The notes: generated from the sequence alone by a model not told the origin. A stretch of DNA of 10,700 nucleotides from Spirochaetales bacterium (GCA_031266855.1 JAISAF010000313.1:1-10700); one strand, 5' to 3'; counted from the stretch's first letter, positions 1 to 6,027 are shown. Numbers and translations are program-made.

Positions 1-43
1 TTTTTTTCCGCTGCTGGATAAAGACGGGATATGGAGGATGTCT

Positions 44-700
44 ATGAAAAAAATACTGACGGCGGCGCTGCTCCTTGTGTGGGGCGCGGGACTTGTTTTT
101 TCGCAGGAGGCCCAGATTCGGGAACTGTACGGAACCGTGGAGGTAAAGCAGCCGGACGCTTCCGCGTGGACTCCCGCGTCCAGCGGGCAGGCGCTGAAAC
201 CCGGTACGCATATCTCAACGGGGTTCAAAAGCGGCGCGGTTATTATGATAAACGGCTCGGCCCTGACAGTGCGCGCCCTGACGCGCCTGAGCCTGGAGGA
301 GCTTGTACAGTCCGCGGGCAGCGGAAAGGCGGAGATAAACCTTCGGGCCGGCAGGGTTCGGGCCGATGTAAACCCGCCACCCGCCGGGGGAAGTGTCAGT
401 TTTGTGGTGCGCAGTCCCAGCGCGACCGCCTCGGTACGGGGAACTGTTTTCGAGTTTGACGGCCTGCGCCTTCGGGTGGATGAAGGCCGGGTACATATCG
501 CGGGGAGTGACGGCAGCGGAACCAATGTAGGCGCGGGGCAGACGGCGCACATAAGCGCGGAAACAGGACGCGCCGCCGGAGCGGGGGAGAGCGCGCGGGA
601 GGAGCTAACGCCGCCTATGCCGGCGGGAATGGACTCACCGCACGCCCCGGCCGCGGCTGCCGCGGCGAGTGAAATGAAGACCGGATTTACGTGGAATTAG
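44..700 (+). CDS. Secreted FecR-domain protein
   Basis: The protein has 218 residues. It begins MKK followed by a hydrophobic stretch to about residue 19 and a plausible signal peptidase I site (VFS, then QEA), so it is probably exported to the periplasm. Residues 25-150 look like a FecR domain: a 'GTVEV' strand, 'PGTHISTGFKSGAVI', then 'FVVRSPSATASVRGT' and 'VDEGRVHI', ending near 'VGAGQTAHI'. The C-terminal 60 residues are low-complexity, rich in Ala, Gly and Pro. There is no lipobox Cys and no transmembrane helix after the signal. I chose the ATG at 44 because GGAGG at 33-37 lies six bases upstream; the in-frame ATG at 38 would abut that site. In FecR itself the domain senses iron uptake through an anti-sigma system, but no sigma factor or TonB receptor is visible here, so the role of this stand-alone protein is unknown. 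An intrinsic terminator follows. Confidence 0.8.
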   Translation: MKKILTAALLLVWGAGLVFSQEAQIRELYGTVEVKQPDASAWTPASSGQALKPGTHISTGFKSGAVIMINGSALTVRALTRLSLEELVQSAGSGKAEINLRAGRVRADVNPPPAGGSVSFVVRSPSATASVRGTVFEFDGLRLRVDEGRVHIAGSDGSGTNVGAGQTAHISAETGRAAGAGESAREELTPPMPAGMDSPHAPAAAAAASEMKTGFTWN

Positions 701-711
701 GCGGAACCAGC

Positions 712-791
712 AATTAGACTTGTCCGGTAACCTTCCGGCGGGTCTGGCGGAAGTTGCCGCAAAATAGCGGCAACTTCCGCTGTTTTTATAT
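712..791 (+). repeat. 80-base direct repeat, copy 1 (upstream of mntA-hepT)
   Basis: This block starts AATTAGACTTGT and ends TGTTTTTATAT. It matches 1698-1777 at 75 of 80 positions with no gaps. Two of the five differences lie in opposite arms of a perfect hairpin and preserve pairing. The two copies bracket the mntA-hepT pair at a spacing of 986 bases. Confidence 0.9.
747..790 (+). terminator. Rho-independent terminator after the FecR-domain gene
   Basis: GCGGAAGTTGCCGC (747-760) and GCGGCAACTTCCGC (767-780) form a perfect 14-bp stem with the six-base loop AAAATA. TGTTTTTATA follows directly. This is a strong intrinsic terminator for the gene ending at 700, and it is also the core of the direct repeat at 712-791. 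Confidence 0.8.
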
Positions 792-793
792 AG

Positions 794-829
794 GGGCCAT
801 TTCCGAAACTGAGATTTCTGAAACGGCTC
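794..829 (+). repeat. Palindromic repeat P, copy 1
   Basis: This imperfect palindrome begins GGGCCATTTCCGAAA and ends with TTTCTGAAACGGCTC. It folds into a stem of about 13 pairs with two mismatches and the loop TGAG region at its tip. CTATTTTT overlaps its end, so it could act as a weak second terminator. Its layout and its GGCTCTATT end match the copy at 892-925. Confidence 0.65.
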
Positions 830-891
830 TATTTTTAGTTTAGACTCATAGCAAAAACCACTGGCAGCCGGAGCCTGTCATTTTTACATCG

Positions 892-925
892 GAGCTATTC
901 GAAAACTGAAGTTTGCGAATAGCTC
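892..925 (+). repeat. Palindromic repeat P, copy 2
   Basis: GAGCTATTCG (892-901) pairs with CGAATAGCTC (916-925). After one A-G mismatch the stem continues with AAAC/GTTT, giving 14 pairs in a 34-base element. The stem sequence differs from copy 1 (ATTCG against TTTCCG) but the layout is the same, with an ACTGA tip and a CTCTATT end. The 3' end runs into the probable -35 box of mntA. Confidence 0.75.
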
Positions 926-927
926 TA

Positions 928-955
928 TTGACAAAACAACGGGTTATACTAAGAT
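928..955 (+). promoter_or_regulatory. Putative sigma-70 promoter of mntA-hepT
   Basis: A perfect TTGACA (928-933) is followed after 16 bases by TAAGAT (950-955). A better-looking -10 box, TATACT (945-950), is only 11 bases away from it. With TAAGAT, transcription would begin at about 961-962, on the ATG of mntA, so the mRNA would have little or no leader. The -35 box begins two bases after the palindrome ending at 925. Confidence 0.5.
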
Positions 956-961
956 GAAGAT

Positions 962-1258
962 ATGGATTTGGACAAAATTCCTGAAAAGTACCAGGATGAC
1001 ATAAAAAAAGCTTCGATTTTACTTAAAAATGAGGGCTGTAAAGCCGTTTTTCTGTTTGGTTCAATGGTCACCGGCAAAATTCATCAGAATTCAGATATAG
1101 ATATTGGTATCACGGGTTTACCTCCAAAGAAATTTTTCAGAGTATATGCCTGTCTGGATAAGGAATTATCAAATAAAATCGATCTGGTGGATTTTGATTT
1201 GCATAAAGATTTTTATGTTCTTCTCAATTCATTGGGGGAGGTGGTTGAGCTTGGATAA
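962..1258 (+). CDS. mntA: MntA-type minimal nucleotidyltransferase antitoxin
   Basis: This 98-residue protein is a minimal nucleotidyltransferase (MNT). Residues 33-47 match the family motif GSX10DXD exactly: Gly33-Ser34, ten residues, then Asp45-Ile-Asp47. A third acidic residue that would complete the metal site is likely Asp74 in 'NKIDLVD'. In characterised MntA-HepT pairs the antitoxin uses ATP to transfer AMP groups onto a tyrosine of the HEPN ribonuclease toxin and so neutralises it. The next gene, overlapping by eight bases, encodes that HEPN partner. No good Shine-Dalgarno site is visible before this ATG; the promoter position suggests a leaderless or nearly leaderless message. The gene is AT-rich compared with its neighbours, which suggests acquisition. 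Family and motif are clear; the antitoxin role is inferred from the pair. Confidence 0.88.
   Translation: MDLDKIPEKYQDDIKKASILLKNEGCKAVFLFGSMVTGKIHQNSDIDIGITGLPPKKFFRVYACLDKELSNKIDLVDFDLHKDFYVLLNSLGEVVELG
1234..1241 (+). promoter_or_regulatory. Ribosome binding site deciding the TTG start of hepT
   Basis: GGGGGAGG lies inside the end of mntA, nine bases before the TTG at 1251. It is the only strong Shine-Dalgarno site near the beginning of the HEPN domain and supports a TTG start coupled to translation of mntA. Confidence 0.65.
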
Positions 1259-1703
1259 TAGCTTAAAGGCAAAAATAGTATTTGAAATTTCTCAAATAGA
1301 TAAATTACTTAATGACAGCAAATCATTATTGGATTTATGTAAGTTACAAATACCTGATTTTATTGAAATGTCCGCCGCTGCTTTGGTATTGCATTCATTT
1401 TATAATGGGATTGAAAATATCCTGGTATTAATATTTAAATATTCTGGTGAACAATTACCTAAGAGTAACAAATGGCACATGGAATTGTTGGATAAGGCAT
1501 TCATATCTGAAGAAACCAGGAAACAAATTTTTAACAATGAAATACAGCAGACATTAGAGGAATATTTAAAATTCCGGCATTTTATCCGGCATGCGTATGG
1601 ATTTCAGCTTGAATGGGAAAGGATGGCAGAATTGATAAACGGAATGGAAGACTTCTGGATAATTGTAAAAGCGGATATAAATAATTTTATAGAAACTAAT
1701 TAG
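1251..1703 (+). CDS. hepT: HepT-like HEPN ribonuclease toxin
   Basis: This 150-residue, mostly helical protein is the HEPN partner of the upstream MNT protein. Residues 109-116 (RHFIRHAY) match the HepT motif RX4HXY: Arg109 and His114 are the expected ribonuclease residues, and Tyr116 is the position AMPylated by MntA in studied systems. The region around residues 40-65 and the C-terminal helix agree with the HepT-like family. The open frame extends upstream to 1104, but that part overlaps mntA out of frame and looks nothing like HEPN. I placed the start at TTG 1251, after the GGGGGAGG site, giving an eight-base overlap with the mntA stop. The TAG stop lies inside the 80-base direct repeat (AATTAGACT). 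HEPN toxins of this kind cut RNA, often tRNA; the target here cannot be read from sequence. Confidence 0.85.
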   Translation: MDNSLKAKIVFEISQIDKLLNDSKSLLDLCKLQIPDFIEMSAAALVLHSFYNGIENILVLIFKYSGEQLPKSNKWHMELLDKAFISEETRKQIFNNEIQQTLEEYLKFRHFIRHAYGFQLEWERMAELINGMEDFWIIVKADINNFIETN

Positions 1704-1777
1704 ACTTGTTCGATAACCTTCCGGTGGGTCTGGCGGAATTTGCCGCAAAATAGCGGCAAATTCCGCTGTTTTTATAT
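1698..1777 (+). repeat. 80-base direct repeat, copy 2 (downstream of mntA-hepT)
   Basis: This is the second copy of the block at 712-791. The five differences are three transitions outside the hairpin plus a paired G-to-T and C-to-A change that keeps the hairpin perfect. The copy supplies the last bases and stop codon of hepT. Confidence 0.9.
1733..1776 (+). terminator. Rho-independent terminator after hepT
   Basis: GCGGAATTTGCCGC (1733-1746), loop AAAATA, and GCGGCAAATTCCGC (1753-1766) form a perfect 14-bp stem followed by TGTTTTTATA. It ends the mntA-hepT transcript. Confidence 0.8.
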
Positions 1778-1780
1778 TGT

Positions 1781-1805
1781 AACTGTTTTCGAATAGCTCT
1801 TATTG
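1781..1805 (+). repeat. Palindromic repeat P, truncated third copy
   Basis: AACTG, then TTTTCGAATAGCTCT and TATTG, matches the right half of the copy at 892-925 with small changes. The left arm is missing, so this half copy cannot form the hairpin. It lies just past the second direct repeat, as copy 1 of the palindrome follows the first. Confidence 0.5.
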
Positions 1806-1830
1806 AAACGCTCCGGCGCTGGTTTATGTA

Positions 1831-1983
1831 CGGAATTGCCTCACGGCAATTCCGCGCTCTGCCGCTGGGCGCGCGCGAGGGATTGTAGCGGAAAACCCAC
1901 AGGAAGCGCATTGGCGCTTCCGAGGACTTGGAGCGGAAAGCCCGGTTTTTTTGCCCGCTCATGGCGGGCAAAAAAACGCGCCC
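1831..1983 (+). repeat. Modular hairpin repeat, copy 1 (+ orientation)
   Basis: The core runs from GCCGCTGGG (1861) to GCGCCC (1978-1983). GGGCGC (1867-1872) can pair with that GCGCCC as a closing stem. Inside are the linker GGGATTGTAGCGGAAA (1879-1894), hairpin B (GGAAGCGC 1902-1909 with GCGCTTCC 1914-1921), a second linker TTGGAGCGGAAAGCCCGG (1928-1945) and hairpin C (TTTTTTTGCCCGC 1946-1958 with GCGGGCAAAAAAA 1964-1976). Outside the core, hairpin A pairs CGGAATTGCC (1831-1840) with GGCAATTCCG (1845-1854). Related copies lie at 3476-3600 (-) and 7523-7632 (+). With the end of the direct repeat and the purB promoter, this fills the gap between hepT and purB. Confidence 0.85.
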
Positions 1984-2001
1984 TTTGTCTTTTTATCCTA
2001 C

Positions 2002-2030
2002 TTGCCAAAACCGCGCGTTTCCTCCATAAT
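2002..2030 (+). promoter_or_regulatory. Putative sigma-70 promoter of purB
   Basis: TTGCCA (2002-2007) is followed after exactly 17 bases by CATAAT (2025-2030). The predicted transcription start is at about 2036-2037, on the purB ATG, so the message would have essentially no leader. Confidence 0.55.
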
Positions 2031-2035
2031 GGATT

Positions 2036-3463
2036 ATGGAATTCCAAACAAATCGTAGTATTTATCAGAATCTTTCTCCTCTTGATCACCGTTATTATCT
2101 TTCAAACTTGGAGGCCTTTGAGGGGCTTGCGGGGTATTTGAGTGAGGACGCGAATATCCGCTATCTTGTGCGTGTGGAGGGGGCTTTGCTGCGGGCGCAT
2201 TTGCGGCTGCGTGGGGAGCCGGCGCCTGCGGAGCTTGACGCTGTTGAGAGCGCGGTGTCTCCGGCGGAGGTTTATGAGGAGGAGGAGAAGACTCAGCATA
2301 ATATCAGGGCGCTGGTGAATGTGTTGAAGCGTCATGTGCCGCGGAATTTGTGGAGCCTTGTTCATGCGGGGGCGACTTCGGCGGATATTCTGGATACGGC
2401 GAATAGTCTGCGTATCCGCGATGCTGTGCGCGGGGTGGTTCTTCCGAGGCTGGGCGGGCTTGTGGATTTTCTGGCGGATTTTACGGAGAAGTACGCGCAG
2501 ACTCCTCAGGTGGGGCGTACTCATGGTCAGCACGCGGTTCCTATTACCGTGGGTTACTGGATGGCGGAGTTTGTTTCGCGGCTGGGAAAATCCTTTGTGG
2601 AGATTGACAGGCTGGCGGGGAATCTGCGGGGGAAGCTGTCTGGGGCTGTGGGCGCGTATAACGCGACATCTCTTATGGCCCCTGATCCCTGGGAGTTCGA
2701 GAAAATTTTTTGCGGGTATCTGGGTATCGAGCCTTCGGAGTATTCGCATCAGCTTGTGGAGCCGGAGTATCTTCTGCGGCTGCTTTTGGAGATCAATACG
2801 GCTTTTGGTATTATCGCGAACCTGGCTGATGATTTGCGCAATCTTCAGCGTTCGGAGATAGGGGAGGTTCGCGAGGAGTTTGGGGCGGCTCAGGTAGGGT
2901 CTTCGACTATGCCGCAGAAGCGCAATCCCTGGAATTCGGAGCATGTGAAAAGTCTGTGGAAGGCTTTTTCGCCGCGCGTTATGAGTTTCTATATGGATCA
3001 GATTTCGGAGCATCAGCGCGACCTTACGAATTCGGCGTCTTCGCGTTTTGTGGGTGAATATATCGCTGGTTTTACCGCCGCTGTCTGCCGTATGTTCAAG
3101 GTCGTGAAATCCCTGAATGTAAATACGAAAAATCTGGAGCGTAATCTGGCTTCCGGCGGGGACATGGTGCTGGCGGAGGCGGCGTATATTCTTCTTGCGC
3201 GGGGCGGGGAAAGCGAGGGGCACGAGAAAATCCGTCTGGCGACTCTCGCGGCGGAGAAAAATAATACGTCTCTGCGGGAGGAATTAAAAAAGGACGCGGG
3301 CTTGTGGAAATGTATTGAGGCCGGGCTGGCGCAGGCTCTTCCCGGTTTAAGCGCCGAGGATTTTTTCAGCAAACCTCATCTGTACTGCGGCAAAGCGCGG
3401 GAAAAGGCGCTTTCCCTGGCGGGCCGGTATAAGACAATAGTCCGCGATTACCGGCATGGATAG
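2036..3463 (+). CDS. purB: Adenylosuccinate lyase
   Basis: This 475-residue cytoplasmic enzyme of the fumarase/aspartase superfamily splits adenylosuccinate into AMP and fumarate; the family also splits SAICAR in de novo purine synthesis. Family marks in order are His88 in 'KTQHN', 'HAGATSADILDTA' (110-122), the probable general acid His163 in 'RTHGQHA', and the flexible signature loop 'GSSTMPQKRNP' (288-298) with the catalytic Ser at 289 or 290. The length is normal for the family. No Shine-Dalgarno site precedes ATG 2036, and the predicted promoter places the mRNA start there, so it may be leaderless. The gene stands alone, separated from the other purine genes by the restriction module, and lies between inverted copies of the modular repeat. 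Large open frames on both strands inside it are shadows of its codon pattern. Confidence 0.95.
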   Translation: MEFQTNRSIYQNLSPLDHRYYLSNLEAFEGLAGYLSEDANIRYLVRVEGALLRAHLRLRGEPAPAELDAVESAVSPAEVYEEEEKTQHNIRALVNVLKRHVPRNLWSLVHAGATSADILDTANSLRIRDAVRGVVLPRLGGLVDFLADFTEKYAQTPQVGRTHGQHAVPITVGYWMAEFVSRLGKSFVEIDRLAGNLRGKLSGAVGAYNATSLMAPDPWEFEKIFCGYLGIEPSEYSHQLVEPEYLLRLLLEINTAFGIIANLADDLRNLQRSEIGEVREEFGAAQVGSSTMPQKRNPWNSEHVKSLWKAFSPRVMSFYMDQISEHQRDLTNSASSRFVGEYIAGFTAAVCRMFKVVKSLNVNTKNLERNLASGGDMVLAEAAYILLARGGESEGHEKIRLATLAAEKNNTSLREELKKDAGLWKCIEAGLAQALPGLSAEDFFSKPHLYCGKAREKALSLAGRYKTIVRDYRHG

Positions 3464-3475
3464 CAGCTTGTCTTC

Positions 3476-3600
3476 GGGCGCATTTTTGGCGCACAGCGCC
3501 AAAAACCGGGCTTTCCGGGACTCCGCTATCGCTACGGCCCCGGCGCTTCGCGCCGTGGCTGCTTCGCATCCCTCCAATCCCTTGCGCGCGCACCAGCGGC
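3476..3600 (-). repeat. Modular hairpin repeat, copy 2 (- orientation)
   Basis: Read on the - strand, the copy starts GCCGCTGG (3600-3593), continues GCGCGCAAGGGATTGGAG, passes a GC-rich insert and then GGAAAGCCCGG, and ends at GCGCCC (3481-3476). Hairpin C is TTTTTGGCGC (3483-3492) with GCGCCAAAAA (3496-3505). Hairpin B is CGGCGC (3541-3546) with GCGCCG (3550-3555). Just outside the core is hairpin A, CAAAATCGC (3605-3613) with GCGATTTTG (3617-3625). The closing stem forms with one bulged base. This copy has a longer, more diverged segment around hairpin B than the others. Confidence 0.8.
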
Positions 3601-3627
3601 AGCGCAAAATCGCTTCGCGATTTTGTC

Positions 3628-3663
3628 GCCAGCCAGGACGCACGGGCTGGCAGAGGTTTTTTT
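3628..3663 (+). terminator. Probable terminator of purB
   Basis: GCCAGCC (3628-3634) and GGCTGGC (3645-3651) form a perfect 7-bp stem with a ten-base loop. A run of seven T (3657-3663) follows five bases later. The loop and gap are larger than ideal, so its strength is uncertain. Confidence 0.5.
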
Positions 3664-3741
3664 CAGTTGTTGAACAGGCTTTTATACGTATTTGACTTGT
3701 GCGGCTTAGCGGTTAGATTTCTTTCAAAACATCAGGGGATA

Positions 3742-3770
3742 TTGTCAAAGGCTTTATTCTGTGATAGTAT
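3742..3770 (+). promoter_or_regulatory. Putative sigma-70 promoter of the restriction-modification operon
   Basis: TTGTCA (3742-3747) and TAGTAT (3765-3770) are separated by exactly 17 bases. The predicted start at about 3777 leaves a short leader before the AGGTGA at 3781-3786. Confidence 0.6.
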
Positions 3771-3797
3771 ACAAATATACAGGTGATATGGATAAAA

Positions 3798-5012
3798 ATG
3801 GGTCATTTTAATGGTTTTTTCGAGAATATTCCTCTTGATAATAATTCAATAGAACAGAATTTGTTGAATATAGATAATAAATATAAGACTAATCCCCTGC
3901 CGTGGAATGGGCAATTTTCTCCACAGTTAGTTCAAGTGTTATTAAATTGTTATTCAAAAAACGCGGATACAATATACGACCCTTTCATGGGAAGCGGAAC
4001 AACTCTTTTGGAAGCTGGTGAGTTAAACAGGCAAACCTATGGAACGGATATAAATTACGCGGCTGTTTGCCTGTCAAAAATTTATGAATTAATAAATTAC
4101 AATCTTGCATATAGAATATTATTAGTAAACGAATTTGAAAACATTTTAATCAAATGTGGAATTTTGTACGCAGGGCCTTTATTTTCAGAAGGCGATAATA
4201 TTATAATTCAGATAGAGAAACTGGTCGATAAATATTCCGATTCGAAATACAAAATATTATTAGATTGTTTTATAATATTAATTGATTTTTACAGGAAAAA
4301 TTTCTCGGAAAAATGGCTGGCAATGAAATGGTTTAAGATTAAGGACTTGATAAAATCTTTGCCGGTTTCAACGCAAAAAATATCGGCGCTCCAGGAGGAT
4401 GCGAGAGAAACATCTTTTCCTGATTCCTTAATTGATTTTGTAATAACTTCACCGCCATACATTAATGTTTTTAATTATCACCAGCAGTACAGAAGTTCAT
4501 CCGAATACTTAAACGGGAATGTTTTACCATCCGCTCAGGCGGAAATAGGATCGAACAGGAAAAACAGAGGTAACAGGTTCTATACTGTTATACAATATTG
4601 TATTGACATGGCTTTGGTTTTTGCCGAATTAAACCGTATTTGTAAAGACAGTTCAAGGATAGTGTTTATTGTTGGAAGGGAGTCGTCTGTCAGAAAAACT
4701 GATTTCCTGAATGGCGAGATCGTTGCTGAGATCGCCTGCGCCTGTTCGAATATGAAATTATTAAACAGGCAGGAACGGGTTTTTGTTAATAGATATGGTA
4801 TAAACATCTATGAGGATATTTTGCATTTTATTTCATCAAAGATTATAAAAGATCCAATACCGGAAGCAAAAGATATTGCCTATAAGTTATTGACAAGTGT
4901 TTTATCGTCGGCTCCTGCTGAATCGTTAGATGATTTATATAATGCAATAGAAAGGGTATCTGATATACAGCCCTCCCCCTTTTATAAAACCGCTTCGCTG
5001 GTTGGGGTTTAA
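3798..5012 (+). CDS. DNA methyltransferase of a type II restriction-modification system (N4-C or N6-A)
   Basis: This 404-residue protein is an amino-methyltransferase that uses S-adenosylmethionine. Motif I, 'DPFMGSGTT', is at residues 61-69, followed by 'GTDIN' (82-86). The catalytic motif IV, 'TSPPY', is at 217-221. About 150 residues lie between them and may hold target recognition. 'FSPQLV' before motif I resembles motif X. A Ser-Pro-Pro-Tyr core is most common in N4-cytosine enzymes, but N6-adenine cannot be excluded. I prefer ATG 3798, 11 bases after AGGTGA; GTG 3783 would add five residues and has no site of its own. Its stop is one base before the endonuclease start, so the two form an operon in which this enzyme protects host DNA from its partner. 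The gene is AT-rich, unlike the purine genes around it, which suggests horizontal transfer. Confidence 0.88.
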   Translation: MGHFNGFFENIPLDNNSIEQNLLNIDNKYKTNPLPWNGQFSPQLVQVLLNCYSKNADTIYDPFMGSGTTLLEAGELNRQTYGTDINYAAVCLSKIYELINYNLAYRILLVNEFENILIKCGILYAGPLFSEGDNIIIQIEKLVDKYSDSKYKILLDCFIILIDFYRKNFSEKWLAMKWFKIKDLIKSLPVSTQKISALQEDARETSFPDSLIDFVITSPPYINVFNYHQQYRSSSEYLNGNVLPSAQAEIGSNRKNRGNRFYTVIQYCIDMALVFAELNRICKDSSRIVFIVGRESSVRKTDFLNGEIVAEIACACSNMKLLNRQERVFVNRYGINIYEDILHFISSKIIKDPIPEAKDIAYKLLTSVLSSAPAESLDDLYNAIERVSDIQPSPFYKTASLVGV

Positions 5013-5013
5013 A

Positions 5014-5922
5014 ATGGATATTCCCGCGACACACGGTGACAAACTGAAAGCATTGTTACATAATAACAAATTGCCTGCCTCAGATAAAACAAAAGTAAAA
5101 GACGCGATTGATAAATATGCTATATGGAGAGACGCGCTATTACATTTGGAAGGTAAATTTGATAAAATTATCTCTGATTCTGTAGAATTATTAAATGCCT
5201 ATAAAAATTATATAGAAATCGATCTCATATTTGCAAGTAGCGAAGATTTCTTATATAGGCAAAAGGGGCAATTAAAACTGGACAATACTGTGCTGGAAGA
5301 ATTTTTGCCTTTATTGGTTAATTGTATCTTCAAGGAAAAGATCCAGGAACAAAATATTATCCTTGGTCCTGCTTCCTGTATTTCCGGTATCAGGTTTGAT
5401 TCGGCTTTAGCCATTGAAACCGCTGGCGGCGGTATTGTTTTAAAGCAAAAAGATCAGGATTTCGCGATATCGCGTCCTTTATATTTGAAATCAAGTCATT
5501 ATCCGTCTTTTGAGAAAAGTATTAATAGAGAAACAAATATTGCTTATTTGGCATGTGAATGTAAAACAAATTTAGATAAAACGATGTTCCAGGAAGCGTC
5601 CGCGACGGCCTTAGACTTAAAATCGGCTGTTCCGGCAGCAAAATATATTTTGTTATGTGAATGGCTTGATATGACGCCTATAAGTTCAGGCACGACTGCT
5701 ATTGATGAAATAATTATTTTACGAAAAGCAAAAAGAATTGGAACCGGGGAAAGGCAGAATTATTCTTCGTCTGTCGAAAGAATTTCAAAAATCGAGACAT
5801 ATAGAGATTTTCTTGTTTCTCATCCATTTGCCGATGATACATTTTTGAGATTCATCGCACATATTGCCAGTTTAATAAATGATATTGAGGAAAATGAAAT
5901 TCTCGGCAGGGGTTATTTTTAG
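5014..5922 (+). CDS. Bpu10I-like type II restriction endonuclease
   Basis: The 302-residue protein begins 'MDIPATHGDKLKALL', which I recognise from memory as resembling the N-terminus of the Bpu10I restriction endonuclease family (enzyme site CCTNAGC). The middle contains a PD-(D/E)XK-like core: Asp129 in 'RFDSALAIE' and Glu182-Cys-Lys184 in 'ACECKTNLDK', followed by an Ala-rich helix, as in many restriction nucleases. ATG 5014 begins one base after the methyltransferase TAA; a TTG at 5002 in the same frame would overlap it. Bpu10I itself is made of two different nuclease subunits. Only one is present here, so this enzyme may work as a homodimer on a symmetric site or may have lost a partner. 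The nuclease assignment rests on the core motif and the methyltransferase neighbour; the exact family is less sure. Confidence 0.75.
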   Translation: MDIPATHGDKLKALLHNNKLPASDKTKVKDAIDKYAIWRDALLHLEGKFDKIISDSVELLNAYKNYIEIDLIFASSEDFLYRQKGQLKLDNTVLEEFLPLLVNCIFKEKIQEQNIILGPASCISGIRFDSALAIETAGGGIVLKQKDQDFAISRPLYLKSSHYPSFEKSINRETNIAYLACECKTNLDKTMFQEASATALDLKSAVPAAKYILLCEWLDMTPISSGTTAIDEIIILRKAKRIGTGERQNYSSSVERISKIETYRDFLVSHPFADDTFLRFIAHIASLINDIEENEILGRGYF

Positions 5923-5997
5923 TTACTATAAAATATTGTTAGGCATAATGGCCCATAACGGCGCGGCTTTAAGTTTGCGCGATTAAGCTGGTATCGT

Positions 5998-6027
5998 TTG
6001 TACAGTCGTAGTATATGCGATTATATA
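5998..6027 (+). promoter_or_regulatory. Weak candidate promoter of guaB
   Basis: TTGTAC (5998-6003) and TATATA (6022-6027) are 18 bases apart. The implied start near 6034 would fall inside the Shine-Dalgarno site (6030-6038), which argues against it. TATATG at 6012-6017 is another possible -10 box without a clear -35. Confidence 0.3.

Noticed and set aside
1..7. Run of seven T at the left edge as the tail of a terminator
   Set aside because: Any hairpin would lie outside the window, so it cannot be supported.
31..459. 142-residue open frame overlapping the FecR gene
   Set aside because: The overlapping frame starting at 44 has a signal peptide, a ribosome binding site and a FecR domain; this one has none.
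1803..2141. 112-residue open frame on + between hepT and purB
   Set aside because: It runs through hairpin repeat copy 1 and into purB in the wrong frame. Its sequence is the translated repeat, not a protein family.
2102..3223. 373-residue open frame on the - strand inside purB
   Set aside because: Arg/His/Pro-rich composition, no recognisable motif, fully antisense to a convincing purB. It is an artefact of GC-rich codon use.
3456..3695. 79-residue open frame on + after purB
   Set aside because: It is translated repeat copy 2 and overlaps the end of purB; no ribosome binding site or domain.
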